Assembly: GCA_036320915.1 (NCBI GenBank)
Contig: JAXBDG010000017.1
Span: forward strand, 124,001 to 188,000
Length of the DNA: 64,000 nucleotides
Reading direction: 5' to 3'
Source: Linnemannia elongata
Taxonomy: Eukaryota; Mortierellomycota; Mortierellomycetes; Mortierellales; Mortierellaceae
Shown: piece after piece, positions 22,666 through 34,000 of the stretch
How positions within the stretch are numbered: the stretch's first letter is position 1
Layout of the letters: each line of letters begins with the position of its first letter
Position numbers and translations under genes: made by a program
Notes under the pieces: generated by a model
What the model was told of the DNA's origin: nothing
What the model saw: only the letters and a program-made list of their open reading frames with translations
Database searches by the model: none

Positions 22666-24354
22666 ATGGCATCCGCCGCCAATATCACGCGTCCACCAAG
22701 AACTAAAAGAACAACATCCTCAACAACGAGTTCAACAGTAAAGTCAGTCCTCTTCGGCATCGCAGTGGCCTATGGAGCATCCTACCTCATAGGGACCGTT
22801 CACTTTGTCCACGACCTTGCGCATGACTTGGGTCTCCTCCAAGGCGAGATTGCCAGTCTCAACACCCACGGTTGTACCCCTGTCGCCTTTTCTTCAAACA
22901 AGAAAGGGAATGAAGGTAAGGGGGAGAAGGAGACGATATGGTTGGAGGGATGTGAGGATGTGCATGTGCACCAGAGGAGTGGGTTAGCTTTTGCGCCGTG
23001 TGCGAAGGATGTCGAGTCGAGAAAGGTTTGGTACCCTCCTGCTGTGAAGTTGAATAGCGAGGATTCGAGGTTGAATGGGTGGTTGAAGGATATTCTTGTT
23101 GTCTATGATATCGAGGTAACTGAGCCGTATCGGAAACTTTTAATCTCTGGCCGACTTGTTTTTTGTTCACTCTTTCAATTTATTTCTCACGCTTTCTATT
23201 GTTTTTTTTTTTACCATTGTAGAACGAGGTTGCACGATCGATGGAACTGGTTGGGTTCCCTCCCGACGTGGACCGGGTCTTTCACGGTATGGACTTTTAT
23301 GAGGACCCCACCACCCTTACTCCTGAAACGAAGAATCTGGCGCTGACACTGTTCGTGATTAACCACCGTCGGACTGGAAGTGTCGTTGAGGTGTTCGAGT
23401 ACACCCGCAAGCAGGACGAAAAGGACGATGGTAACGGGTCGCTGGGTGTAGTTCGATATGTGGAGACGATTGCCAATGACTTAATCAGGACACCGAACGA
23501 TCTTGTGGCGATGGGGAAGAGGTCGTTCTATATCACGAATGACCATTATTACAGAGAGGGATTCATGCGTCATATTGAAGGTATGTTTTGAAAAAATACG
23601 AGATGTGGTCTGTTCTTTAAAAGAGGGTGCGCCTGTTCGTTTTCGCCTTCTCGTAATAGTTTAAATATTAACAATACATTTAGGATTTGGCCGCCGTCCA
23701 TGGGGTGATGTGGTCTTTGCCTCTCCCGAGGCAACATTTATCGCGTACAACGCCATCGCGTCTTCCAATGGGATCACCACCAACCCGAACCGAACCCTCG
23801 TCTACGTCTCGGCCTTTCACGGTGGCACCTTGGACATCTTCCGTCCCGGCTATACCGAAACTTCATCTTCAGAAAAGAAGAAAACAGTCGAGGAAAAGTA
23901 CCACTTAATATTCGTAGAATCCGTCAAACTGGGTTTCGTCAACGACAACGTCTTCCACGATGCGCTGACAGACTCCCTCCTAGTCGCGGGCCACTCAAAG
24001 GTCCTTGAACTTGTCGCAGGTTTTGACGAGCCCGAGGGTGCACCCATGCAGAGTGCCTCAAAGGTGGTCCATGTGACCAGGAACTGGGCTCAACAACAAC
24101 CATTTCAGAGGCCGTCGGCGTCATGGTTTTCGTTGTCGAGGGTGGAGGACTGGCCAAAGGATCGATACCTGGTCAAGACGGTATTGGAGGATAGTGGGAG
24201 GGGGGTTGGTGGGATCTCGACAGCGACGACTGCTGCATTGTATAGGAGAAGGAATGAGAATGGTGGAGTGAAGGAAGGAGGGGATGTGATGTTGATTGGG
24301 ACGGGGTTCTCGGTGCGTGGGTTGTGGAGGTGTCCTGTTCCTGAGGGTGTTTGA
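22666..24354 (+). CDS. Paraoxonase/arylesterase-like membrane-anchored protein, 492 aa
   Basis: Calcium-dependent six-bladed beta-propeller hydrolase family (PON type). Exons 22666-23115, 23223-23580 and 23684-24354, all in frame. Residues 25-47 (VKSVLFGIAVAYGASYLIG) form one hydrophobic segment near the N-terminus, so the protein is probably signal-anchored with the enzyme domain in the secretory lumen or outside. Family blocks: NDLIRTPNDLVAMGKRSFYI followed by TNDHYYREGF, containing the PND calcium-site Asn; NRTLVYVSAFHGGTLDIFRP; and NDNVFHDALTDSLLVAGHSK, the position of the Asp-Asn calcium pair. Length is greater than mammalian PON1 (355), through a charged Lys/Glu insertion near 85 and propeller loops such as SSSEKKKTVEEKY. 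Substrate is unknown: lactone, aryl ester or quorum-quenching roles are all possible. Confidence 0.8.
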
Positions 24355-24394
24355 AGACAGAGGGTGAAGAGCCCACTTGTTATTGCTACATTCG

Positions 24395-24400
24395 AATAAA
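24395..24400 (+). terminator. Poly(A) signal AATAAA of paraoxonase-like gene
   Basis: Perfect hexamer 40 bp after the stop codon. Confidence 0.5.
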
Positions 24401-24464
24401 ATTTTGGCCAATCTCGACTCCCTACTTTGCGTCCAACTTTTTTTTCTCTGACAAACAGAACAAA

Positions 24465-24547
24465 GGAGGCATTTGGAAGTAAAGGGGACTACAGACCAAA
24501 CTCTTCAGTGAACCATCCTTCAGTCACAGTCCGGTCCGGAACCTGGC
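24465..24547. repeat. 83-bp dispersed repeat, copy 2
   Basis: Second copy of the repeat at 2316-2398, in the same orientation and again upstream of tRNA-Asp. It lies about 65 bp after the poly(A) signal of the paraoxonase-like gene. The terminal palindrome is slightly broken here (GGTCCGGAACC). Confidence 0.85.
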
Positions 24548-24566
24548 ACCCGTAGGCACCAAGAAT

Positions 24567-24668
24567 AAGTCCCAGAGAGGGTTTTTTTTGTTTGCGATTA
24601 AAGTCCCAGAGAGGGTTTTTTTTTTTTTTTTTGCGAAAAGTCCCAGAGAGGGGGTTTTTTTTGCGTAT
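24567..24668. repeat. Three tandem units AAGTCCCAGAGAGGG + poly-T
   Basis: Three copies of AAGTCCCAGAGAGGG begin at 24567, 24602 and 24638. Each is followed by 8-20 T and then by TTTGCGA/TTGCG, giving a period of 35-36 bp. The core is exact; unit differences lie mainly in the poly-T length and one extra G run. Located between the 83-bp repeat and tRNA-Asp copy 2 and absent near copy 1. Confidence 0.85.
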
Positions 24669-24682
24669 TCAAGGCTGTGTTA

Positions 24683-24690
24683 GTCACGTG
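24683..24690. promoter_or_regulatory. GTCACGTG E-box (CDEI/Cbf1-like)
   Basis: Perfect RTCACRTG octamer followed by A/T-rich DNA, 57 bp before the tRNA. In yeast this sequence is bound by Cbf1. Role here unknown. Confidence 0.25.
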
Positions 24691-24746
24691 AAAATTTGCG
24701 ATTTAGAATAAAAAGGTCATCAAAACGTAATCGGCAACAAGCACCT

Positions 24747-24818
24747 TCCTTGGTAGTATAGTGGTGAGTATCTCCGCCTGTCACGCGGAAGACCGGGGTT
24801 CAATTCCCCGCCAAGGAG
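24747..24818 (+). tRNA. tRNA-Asp (anticodon GTC), second copy
   Basis: Identical over 72 nt to the gene at 2748-2819, including intact A and B boxes and the downstream GCTTATCTTTTGC. Upstream DNA differs. The two copies are in the same orientation, 22 kb apart. Confidence 0.97.
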
Positions 24819-24959
24819 CTTATCTTTTGCTTTTTCGTCTGTACTAGCGCGTGTATCCGTGGCGACACCCCGGGTTCGCTTGTTCATCTTTTTTGACAAC
24901 ACCTTCGGCATTCCCCACAAAGTCCATGCAACGCACTTTTCTGTTTTTGAGATAAAAGC

Positions 24960-25399
24960 ATGAAGAAAAGAGGCGAACTTCTTTGGGGCGACTTGTATTC
25001 CTTCCCTCTCCCTTCAACCATCATTGGTGTGTCCTTCAAGATGATCATTGAAGCAGTAGTGTTGAATATTACACTTTTAGCTATCTATAAGCCGTTTTGT
25101 GACGACAAGGAACGGAAGCTTCATGACGCGGACCGCAGGGGTGCTGACAACCAGTTGCGCGAAAACTGTGAGTGCATATTATAAACAAGACATTATTCTC
25201 CAATAACGGAGTTACTGCATTCACGTATCATGTTCCCATGCTTCGGGAGACCCGGGACAGCAAGGTCATAGAGGCAGTCTTGTACACTGGCTCAGCCTAT
25301 ATACTCTGCTCAACTTTCGACTCTGACTCTTTTCGAGCCCTCATCCGCTTGACCAACCCAATCATCAGTATGCCCCGTGCAGCTATGCATTATGGATAA
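24960..25399 (+). other. Possible unrecognised small gene or gene relic
   Basis: Two overlapping frames, one ending at 25184 and the other running 25172-25399, encode segments such as FCDDKERKLHDADRRGADN and SKVIEAVLYTGSAYILCSTF. Their amino-acid composition is less biased than the neighbouring noncoding DNA. A splice at GTGAGTGC (25166) to a downstream AG could join them. No motif is recognised, so this may equally be random. Confidence 0.15.
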
Positions 25400-28140
25400 G
25401 TGTGAATTCTACTAGAGGATTCACTTCTTTTCTTTTTTTACGTGACAAAGTGGATAAGCTGTCTACTCGATTCTACTTAGGCACTATAAATGCTGGGATA
25501 TGGCTTGACTGAGTTCAGAGTATACGTGTAAACTGGACCTTATCCCTCACCAATACCCTTACAATGAAGAGTTGGTTGCCAAGTTAATTAGTAAATGAAG
25601 CATGTGTGCCTGGATCATTCATTATTCGTGCCTTCACGTTGGAGGAAATGAAACAACAACTCTGGCCATTTTTTTATATTTTACTTTGGGCGATATAGAG
25701 AGACACCTGAGCTTTTACCCTCGCCAGTCTCACCTAGGCGAACGTCTTGACAGTTGTTATCATGCTTTGTTGCGGTAGTGGTAGTCACCTTGGTGTTCGC
25801 GTCAGCTCTCCTTAAAAGACATGCTGCTTCTATGGCGAGCGAGGACTAACGGATTTGTCAGGCTCCAGAAAGGCTATACATTCCGGGTTACCTCAACAAT
25901 CACGACGAATAAAACGACGTGGTCAAGACGATCCTTGTACATTCGGGGGCTGGCGACTCCCTACAGATTGCTGATTTGTGAGACCTAAGAGTTTTTGGTC
26001 GCCCACAGCGCCTGCTTACCGTGCATCAGATGTGTTACTACAGAAGACCGGTTTGAAACCCAACCCTTTGCGTCCATCTTAGCGCCTTTTCTTTCCCCGC
26101 CCTCTCTCTATGTCTTCTTTTATCCCCTTGCATCTATGTTTTCCCTCCTTCCTTCTTTATCTAGTTTTATTTTCTTACATTTTGCATACCTTCAATAATA
26201 GAAAAGCTGCCCGATCCCAAGGGCGCACATCAAAATAAAAAAATTCTTCGTTCCTGAATGTTCACAATTGCTGCGCCCATTCAACAAGTACCAAGACAGC
26301 TCTAGCCGTGACTGACTTTTGTCGTTTGATCTCTTAATGTTGAGGAAAGGTAACACCCTCAGCCTGGATCTTTTTTCTTTTCTTTTCTTTGTTCGTCTCT
26401 TCTCTCTTTCAACGTTTCCCGTACTTGTTGACAGAGGGAGGGACCAAGAAAATAAAACCAACGAAAACAAGGAGCATGCAAGCAGCAAACGAAAAGTGTC
26501 AAGGTACCATCAATCCATGCATGGCGCCACGGTCCAACCATCCTGTGTACCAGTCAAGAGAACAAAAACGTGTGTGAAAATGACGCTCATCCCTCAATCC
26601 CTTCAGGCATTCGTATGTAAGTCTCGTACCGACATCTCTGGGAGAAGAAAATGGTGGTTGGGTAGGTTGTGTTGATGGAGTAAGCAGCAAATGGGGTTGT
26701 AAACCGGTTTATACCTGGGTTGGTTTGACGAATGGTTGCCTTGCTTCTTGCATCATGGCTACAAGTGAAGCAAGGAGGAAGAAAGAGAGAAAAAAAAAGA
26801 GGTGATCGCGACAGTTGTGTCTCTGCGCCATGGCGAGAGAAAAAAGATATGTAACAAAAATATTTGGCGCACGGTTGCACAAGCAGGTTGTTCTGAACAC
26901 TAACCACGCACAACAAGAACAACAAAGAAAAAAAAGCGAAAAAAGGAAGCGTAAGAGGGCGCCTCCTCTGTCTTTCTCTTTGTTCTTCTAAACAGCGGGG
27001 CCAAGTTCTTTTTATGTTGGCGCTTTGAGGGTACTCGGGAAGAAGTAGAAGATGGATCGCAACGTCTTTTTTTTGGTGTCTTTCTATGGTGTTTCTCCCA
27101 GTTCGTTTGTTAGAAGTGTTTGCTTGTATGTTGTTTTGTAGTTGTGGCAGTGTGGCAAAAGAAGGGGAAGGGTAGCCAGTAACAATTGGGACAAAGGGGA
27201 TGGACACAACCACCCACCTATGGCTGGGTCTGAAAAAAAAGTTATTTTTGCACCGCCCTTTCCTTTCCTCTCGATTTTTTTTTTTTTTTTTTTCGCCGCG
27301 AGGGAGGTAGGGGATAAGGACAGGGAATGGAAGGGTGGCAAACAGACAGAAAGTCAGATAGACACACAGACACACAAACCGTAGCACTAGTGCATGTTCC
27401 TTTTCTATTTTTATGCTGCAGGATGGCAAACAACAACAAAAAACAGCGAGCGAGCATGCACATCGAATGTACACAAAGGACACACGTTCCATCTGTAAAA
27501 ATAAAAAAGTCGCGATGCGAAGTAGACTCTTGTTTGTACACATACAACTGCAGAGGAACCTTTCCTCTTTCTTTGTTAACAGTTCGCCGTCCGTCGCGGG
27601 AGAGGTTTGACAACGGATGTACTTTTGACCCCCTTGTCTGCTACTCCTTCGTTCCGTCGACCCTTGTGTTCCCATGTCTCTCTCTGTCTACTCTTCCCTC
27701 CCTCGTCCTCTCCATCTCTCCCTAGCCCGGTCCAGACTCCATACTTCAGCCCTATTTTATCTCCAATATTTCTTACGCGCCCTCTTCTTACTCCCCAAAA
27801 GAATGCAGAGAGGGACACCCACTCACGCGTTGTTTTTACGGATGAAGGGTAGCTTTCTTTGGTGCATCGCCGACATAAATACCAGCACCATTGCGCCCAT
27901 TACCCGCCCTCTCTTCCCTCTTCTCTCTCTTCTCTCTTCTCTTCTCTTCTCTCTTCTCTCTTCATCCGGCTTTTTTGCATTTTCAACTCTTCCTCTCCTC
28001 TCTTCCCTCCCACCCTCTCCTTTTCTAGTCATCCCCCCTGGTCAACAGCCTTTTCTCTTATACGTTTGCTCCTTCCGGCTGTGTCTCTATACTTTTCTAG
28101 CTCCATCCATTATCTCTTGTAGCAGTAACCAGCCGAGTCA

Positions 28141-28188
28141 GCCATTGCCATAGCCATTGTCATAGCCATAGCCATAGCCCTCCGTAGC
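28141..28188. repeat. CATAGC/CATTGC hexamer tandem repeat
   Basis: About seven imperfect hexamers (GCCATT, GCCATA and similar) 85-130 bp upstream of the poly-Gln gene start. Confidence 0.7.
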
Positions 28189-28273
28189 CAGCCCCAAACC
28201 CTACTACAGCCCTATTCCTCTTTCTATCCTCCACCCCTTTTCTTATATATACCCTGCCCAACCAGCCCGCAGT

Positions 28274-30621
28274 ATGAATACGAGCCACGTTCAGCCCACC
28301 CTTCGTTCTTCCGAGACCCAGAAGGAGTCTGAAGATCGTCAGCATCTTGAGGAATTGACTCGAACTGCCACCCTTCCTCCTCTTCCTCCTCGCATTCCTC
28401 CCCATCCTTCTTCTTCTTCTTTTACCTTTGCTCCTTCTTCTCCTTCTCCTTCTTCGACTTCGACTTCGACTTCTTCTGCTCGACTTAAACAGATTGCCCC
28501 AGCTCCTCTTCATATCCCTGACCAACAACAGCAGCAACAACAACAACTCTACTTTCAGCAGCAGCAACATCTTCAACCTCATCAAATTCTCCAACAGCAG
28601 CAACAGCATCAGATCTATCTTCAACAACAACATCAACATCAACAACAGCAGCAACAGTATCAACAGCAACAGCAGCAATTGCCTCCTCTCCCTTACCAAC
28701 AACAACACAACCACCAATACATCCAACCAACCCAACCAACGCACCAACAACAACCAACCCAACCACCTCAAATGGCATACACAGAACACCTCTCCTACAA
28801 CCAACATGACGACATGTTGAACCCAAGCGATTTTCGAAAACGCGACCACGAAGCCGTTCACGGAGCATCGCTCCTGGCTCCCTCGCGGTCTACCACCCCT
28901 GTACCTCCCACCATCCCTAAGCGACCCGATTCTCGATCTGCATTGTACGATTCTGGTCATGAGACTATGGTTGTTGATGAGGTTGAGAGTGTGCTATTGA
29001 ATGTCAATAACAACCTGTCGGTTTTGGGATTGCAGCAGCAGAGGCAGCAGCAGGGGTATATCTCTGGTGAAGAGAATGAACTCTCCCAGCAACAGCGTAG
29101 AAGACCTGTTTCGTACCACCCTGATGGGCCAGCCGCGAACAACAACGCTGCTGGCAATGGGCTGGGCCAAAAGCAAGGTTTGGGACATGGACATGATCGG
29201 TATAGTAGTTATGACTATGGTGTTCCCATCAACTACCGCACCGGTGCCTCGGAGTACTATGATGACCTCGACGGCAGCGACTCTTCAAAGGCCGTCAAGG
29301 TTGAGGTCCGTGTCGACTCTTCTGCTGTTCCTAAAGAACCCACCCGACCTGTCTCGTTGCAGCATCCCTCCCAGACCCGTCTCTCGCGCCAGGAGCAGAT
29401 GTTGAAACGGTCGTCGCAAGTGATTCCCGTGCACCACAAGTACAACCACAAGAACAACTCGAGTGCAACTCTTGTCGAACCCCAGCAGGCGGCTACGACT
29501 CCTCCACCCCAGAAGGAGATGACAAAGGAGGAGCGCGAGAAGCTTGAGAAGGTTTTCAAGAAGAAGCGGTCATTGTTGGAGAAGTACGGTCCTGGTGGTG
29601 CTCCCCCACCTGCGAGGTTGGAGAGTGTGGCTCACTATAGGAATAACTCGCAGGGGTACTTGCATGGTGATGATGGGTCTTCGGATGGTGGAAGTATCCT
29701 GAAGAAGGGTAAAGGACGATGGATCGATCGGCCCTGGTATGTGCTCTTGTTTATCCTTGTTGAACCCTGCACCCTGCATGCATGTGTTATTGTGAGCATA
29801 TTGTGTCCGACGTTCTCTAACCAATTGTCTACCCCTTGATAATATCTAGTGGATGCCTCCCTGCTGGGCTTATCACATTCCTCGCCTTCAAGATCTCGCT
29901 CCTCTACAACGGTGTCCTCGGCGCCATCCTCTTCCAAGCCAGCCAGTTCCACGAGGGTAAACAATACGTCTCTTGCTCCCATACCTCCTTTTGCATTCCC
30001 ATCGACTTCAACTAACACATCCTTCTTTTGAATCCAAACGTCTAATTAATAGTCGGAATGAGCCCAATCTTCGGCTTCACCATCGCATACTTTGTCGCAA
30101 CTGGCATCTCAGCCCTAGGCCTCATCACAGTCGGAATCCTCGCCAGCAGAAACTACCACACGGGCAAATCCATCCCCTCCCGCATTCCCCTCCGGATCTT
30201 CAAATTCGTCCACGCCCTCTACCTCCTCTGCTCCGTTCTCGCCACCACCGCCTGCATGCTCGCCTGGCTGGCCCTTAACAACTCCCAAACCGGCTCCTGG
30301 ACCCGTCTCCAACTGCCCGCTACCACTGCTACCACTTCAAACCCCTCCATTATCTCCAATGCACCCGTCCTTAGCATTGAATCGATCCTGAAACCGGACC
30401 CGGACCACCCGGGCTGGTTGATCGTCAACCCTTGGTTGTGGATGGCGGCGTTCGTAGCGTTGGGACTGGTACAGCTGTATTTCTGGTTCTGTATGGTCGC
30501 CTATGCGAGGAGCCATCTTGCCCAGTGGAGGAGTGGGTTCCAGACCCGCATGCGGAGGTTGGAGGCCTTGAGGGCTTTAGAGGATGGAGTCGGACGTGCA
30601 GATTCGACCAAGACTCACTAA
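28274..30621 (+). CDS. Poly-Gln protein with four C-terminal membrane spans, 712 aa
   Basis: Family not recognised. Exons 28274-29736, 29850-29956 and 30053-30621, joined in frame by GT-AG introns. Residues 1-170 are Pro/Ser/Thr-rich and then Gln-rich, with long CAA/CAG runs. Residues 170-480 are disordered, with a charged helix KEEREKLEKVFKKKRSLLEK near 415-435. The C-terminus has four hydrophobic spans: about 489-518 (CLPAGLITFLAFKISLLYNG), 529-555 (starting IFGFTIAYFVATGIS), 572-597 (starting FKFVHALYLLCSVL) and 650-674 (starting WLWMAAFVALGLV), with a longer loop between spans 3 and 4. A large cytoplasmic tail plus a four-span bundle recalls MARVEL or Sur7-like fungal proteins, but no signature supports that. 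A TATA-like sequence lies only 22-30 bp before the ATG, so the next in-frame Met (about residue 167) is an alternative start. Confidence 0.7.
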
Positions 30622-31071
30622 GTCTTTTTCATCTTTCTTCAGTCATTCGTCCCCGTCGTCTGATGCGACCCTATTTCCTATGCGCGCTATTGAGCACGAT
30701 AAGTATATATGTATATACCACATACACAAACACAAAAACAGCATACATCAATTAATATATAAAAACGTCGCAAGGGACAACTTCATTACCTATCTCGTCA
30801 ATGTTGCATGATCTTCTCTCTTTCGAGACGTTGGTATGTATTTGCATCGTTGCAGAAGAAAGTCTCGCGTACTTGGTCATGGAAGAGAAGAGGTAGTATC
30901 ATACTTTATGTGTCAACATAAAAGAAAAAGAAAGAAAAAAAAGGTATATACAAAAAAAAAAGAGAAACGAAGGGCATAGCTACTCTCATAATCATAATAC
31001 TCGTGATCATAACTACCATCCATCAGCCTCACATTCATAAAAAAACATAAAAAAGTCCCGCACTCTCTCGT
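30622..31071. other. Convergent intergenic stretch
   Basis: 450 bp between the stops of the four-span protein and the 1,322-residue protein. A/T-rich, with AAAG and poly-A runs near 30920-30965. Nothing else seen. Confidence 0.6.
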
Positions 31072-34000
31072 TCAAGGAAAAGCAAACGTCTTCATGGTCG
31101 ACGTCTGGCGACACTCAATTGGACGCCAGTACCCTCCAACCCTCGCCGCCGCAGCCCTAGCCTCCTCATCATCCAAATGCTCCAATCCATCCACAGGCGA
31201 CGCGCCATCGAAACTGAGATCCTCGACGTGGACTTCGTACTCGTTCATCTCCTCCTCCTCCCTCCTCGTAGTAGCATTGGCATAGTTCTGTCGACGAACG
31301 GGTCCTGTTGGTGCGTTGCGAGAGGTGGTGGTGGTGGTTGAAGAGACATCGCAGGCGCTACCATCGCGTCGACGCTGGTTCTTGGCTTGGATCCTTGGAG
31401 GAGCCGCAGATAGGGGTGTCTGCTCAGCTGCACCACCTGACATCGCCGAAGGCGACAACTGGCCTCCTCGACCCTCATCACCGCCCTTACCATCACGCCG
31501 TGCCGAGATATGGAGCATTTTTGTTCCCGGTCGCATCGAATGCTGATGTTGATGTTGTTGAGACGACTGGTGAGGAACAGCATGCAACGGATGAGCCCAC
31601 TTCTCAACGGTTGGCTGGGTTCGAGAGGTGGTGCTCCTGTAGATATTGTCGAGCCCTGCAACATGGTAGCATTCATAGATCTGCTCCTCTGAACCCTGTT
31701 CCGAAAATGGCAATGTGATAGGGTGTTGCTGCTGCTGCTGCTGCTGTTGCTGGTGGTAGTGGTGGTGGTCAAGGATAGGAAGACGACTCTGGCTGCCCCG
31801 CCGAATTCTACCACTACCACTTGGAGAAGGAGTGGAAGGAGGAGACGAAGAGGTCTGCTGCTGCTTGATATGGATAGAATGGGGGTACCGAGGGTGCTGT
31901 CTCTTGTTCTGCGACTCAGTATCGAACGACGCCTTCTCATGCAAGTATCCGGCACCACTTCCACTATTGTTCAACCCACGAGCAGATGCGAGGCTAGTGC
32001 TAATGGTATCGGACTGGTCTGATGGCCGTCGAGGGTGAGAGGAGAACCCATAGGTCTTTGCTGCTCGTGATGAGGGGGATGGATAGTCTTTTTGACTTGC
32101 GGAGGAAGCGCTTCCGGGACTGGGAGTTGGCGAGGAAGGAGGAGGAGTGAAAAACAATGCGGGTGTGGAGCCTTTGCGACGAGGAGGGATCATAGGAGCA
32201 TGTCCTGTCGACGGGGTCGATGGTGAGGGTTGTTGCTGTTGCTGCTGCTGTGAAAAAGGGAGTGACAGTGCAGACAGAGAGCCCTTTCTGGGAGGCTGAG
32301 ATGTGTTACCAGTACCGACTGGCAGTGGGATCATCGAGTGTGATGAAGAGGACGACGGCATGGGCGAGAAGTAACGACGACCGACTCTGGGTGAATGGTC
32401 TCCTTCCTTAGTTGTTATTGACACACGAGAGGCCACATAGTTGGGCGATGGGATACGCGACGGCAACAGAGGAGTGATGCTAGATCCACAAGGGTAGTCG
32501 GTGGTGGCGGTAGGATTGCCGCGGTAGGAGGAAGGAGGGCTAGACCGGTCTCGTCTGGGGCTGCTAGCTCGACTGTTGGCACGACTAGTGTTACGGCTGT
32601 CGGCTGCACGACTCGATGGACGAGAGGCCGAACCATCCCTGGCAGCAGAGGCAGAGGTGGCTGTATCACTACCCGCAGCACCCAACGCTGACAGAGAGAC
32701 ACTGGTAGGTAAAGTCCTGGGCTTTATCTTGGGCGAAGCAGTCGCTCCAGTTTCTCCAACAAGGGTCAAAGACGACGGAGATGACAGAGGGCCGGCCATC
32801 ATAGGAGTGGTACCAGTGTTACCCGACCTCGAAAAGAAACGGTTGACCATCGCCTTGAACTGCAACTGACGTCCCATAGTCGTGCTAGGCCCATAGAGTG
32901 TCGACTCGTCTGCTCGAGCATGCCAGGGGGTCAATGTGATTCTCAGCGTCAAGAACCGACAACTTGGGGCCAGCTCCGCCGCCGCCATCTGTTGAGAAGA
33001 CGAAGGGTCCTCGGAACGCGGGTCGAAATCGCCGTCATCGTCGTTCATGAAGGCCTCCGATGGGAACCCATACTCGATCATCTCGTCAAACTCGAATCCC
33101 GTACTGGTCAAGTAGGTGCGGAGAACACTGCGGGTCTTGATCGAGTCATAGAACTGGGTCGGAAGAGCGCTGCTGGAGACCAGCATGATCTTGGCCTCTC
33201 GGCGAGGGAGTGGCTTAAGCCCTCTTTGGCGACAATTATCCGTGGATTTGGCCTTGAGGGCATCAATCTCCTTCTCAAGATCCTCTAACACCCGCGAAGT
33301 ATTCAACGCCACACAACTCCTACTGGCAGCCACGTTGCTACGTACACCGGACGAGATTAGGGTTGAATCGCTTCTACGGCGTAGGTTCTTGGACAGGGAC
33401 CGGGCTGGTGGGTTCGAGTCCAAGAGTCCATCACGAGGTCGGCTCCGCGCATGTTCGACCGAGAGGAACTCGATCGAGTTCTGCTGCAGCTGCTTGACCT
33501 TTTGTTGCTTCTGACGATGCTCCTTTTCTGCCGCACGAGAGTCGGTGGAAGTGGATTTATCTTCGTCTTCCAAGCTGTCGACTGGAGTGGGCATGTCAAC
33601 ACCATCAACAGAAGATGACAACTCGTCACTCCTCAAAGAACTCTCGGCAACATCCATAGGATCCACGTCGTCATCGTCACCGTCGCGACTGCTGTCGATG
33701 ATAGAACTGCGAATGAGGGTCTCTGCTGCAGCATTCTTGTTGCTCTCGTTGTTACGCCCTCCACTGCTCTCGGTGTTGGTGTTGTTTGCCCCCTGTTGTT
33801 GCTGAAGAGCACCACCACCATTTCGCGCATCCTGAAACGCAACGGTCCCTCCTCTCTGTCCTCCCCCGTCCGCTCCTCCACTATTGTTGTCCTTATTATT
33901 GCGGCTGTTGTTGTGAGGTCGAGGCGACAACCCCCCTACAGTCGAACCAGAGTACTGCACGCTCATTCCATTTGAAATATTGCCCCCTTCTCTCACTTCA

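Larger units (their letters stand above)
24819..28273. other. 3.45-kb stretch without a recognised gene
   Basis: Two adjacent open frames at 24960-25184 and 25172-25399 (+) have a roughly protein-like composition, and a possible donor GTGAGTGC lies at 25166, but they match no family I know. The rest is A/T and purine rich. A 362-codon open frame at 26587-27675 (-) is Phe/Leu/Ser/Lys-biased and looks like chance. Hexamer repeats and a TATA-like TTATATATA (28243-28251) occur just before the next gene. Confidence 0.45.

Noticed and set aside
26587..27675. 362-codon open frame on the minus strand
   Set aside because: Composition is Phe, Leu, Ser, Cys and Lys rich with runs such as KKKKK from poly-A/T, no domain, and frames on the other strand are equally open; looks like low-complexity noncoding DNA.
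28160..28960. 266-codon minus-strand frame rich in Leu and Arg
   Set aside because: It is the antisense shadow of the CAA/CAG poly-Gln and Ser-rich coding region.
33400..33425. tRNA B-box-like GGTTCGAGTCC
   Set aside because: No A box or foldable cloverleaf around it; it lies inside the coding frame of the 1,322-residue protein.
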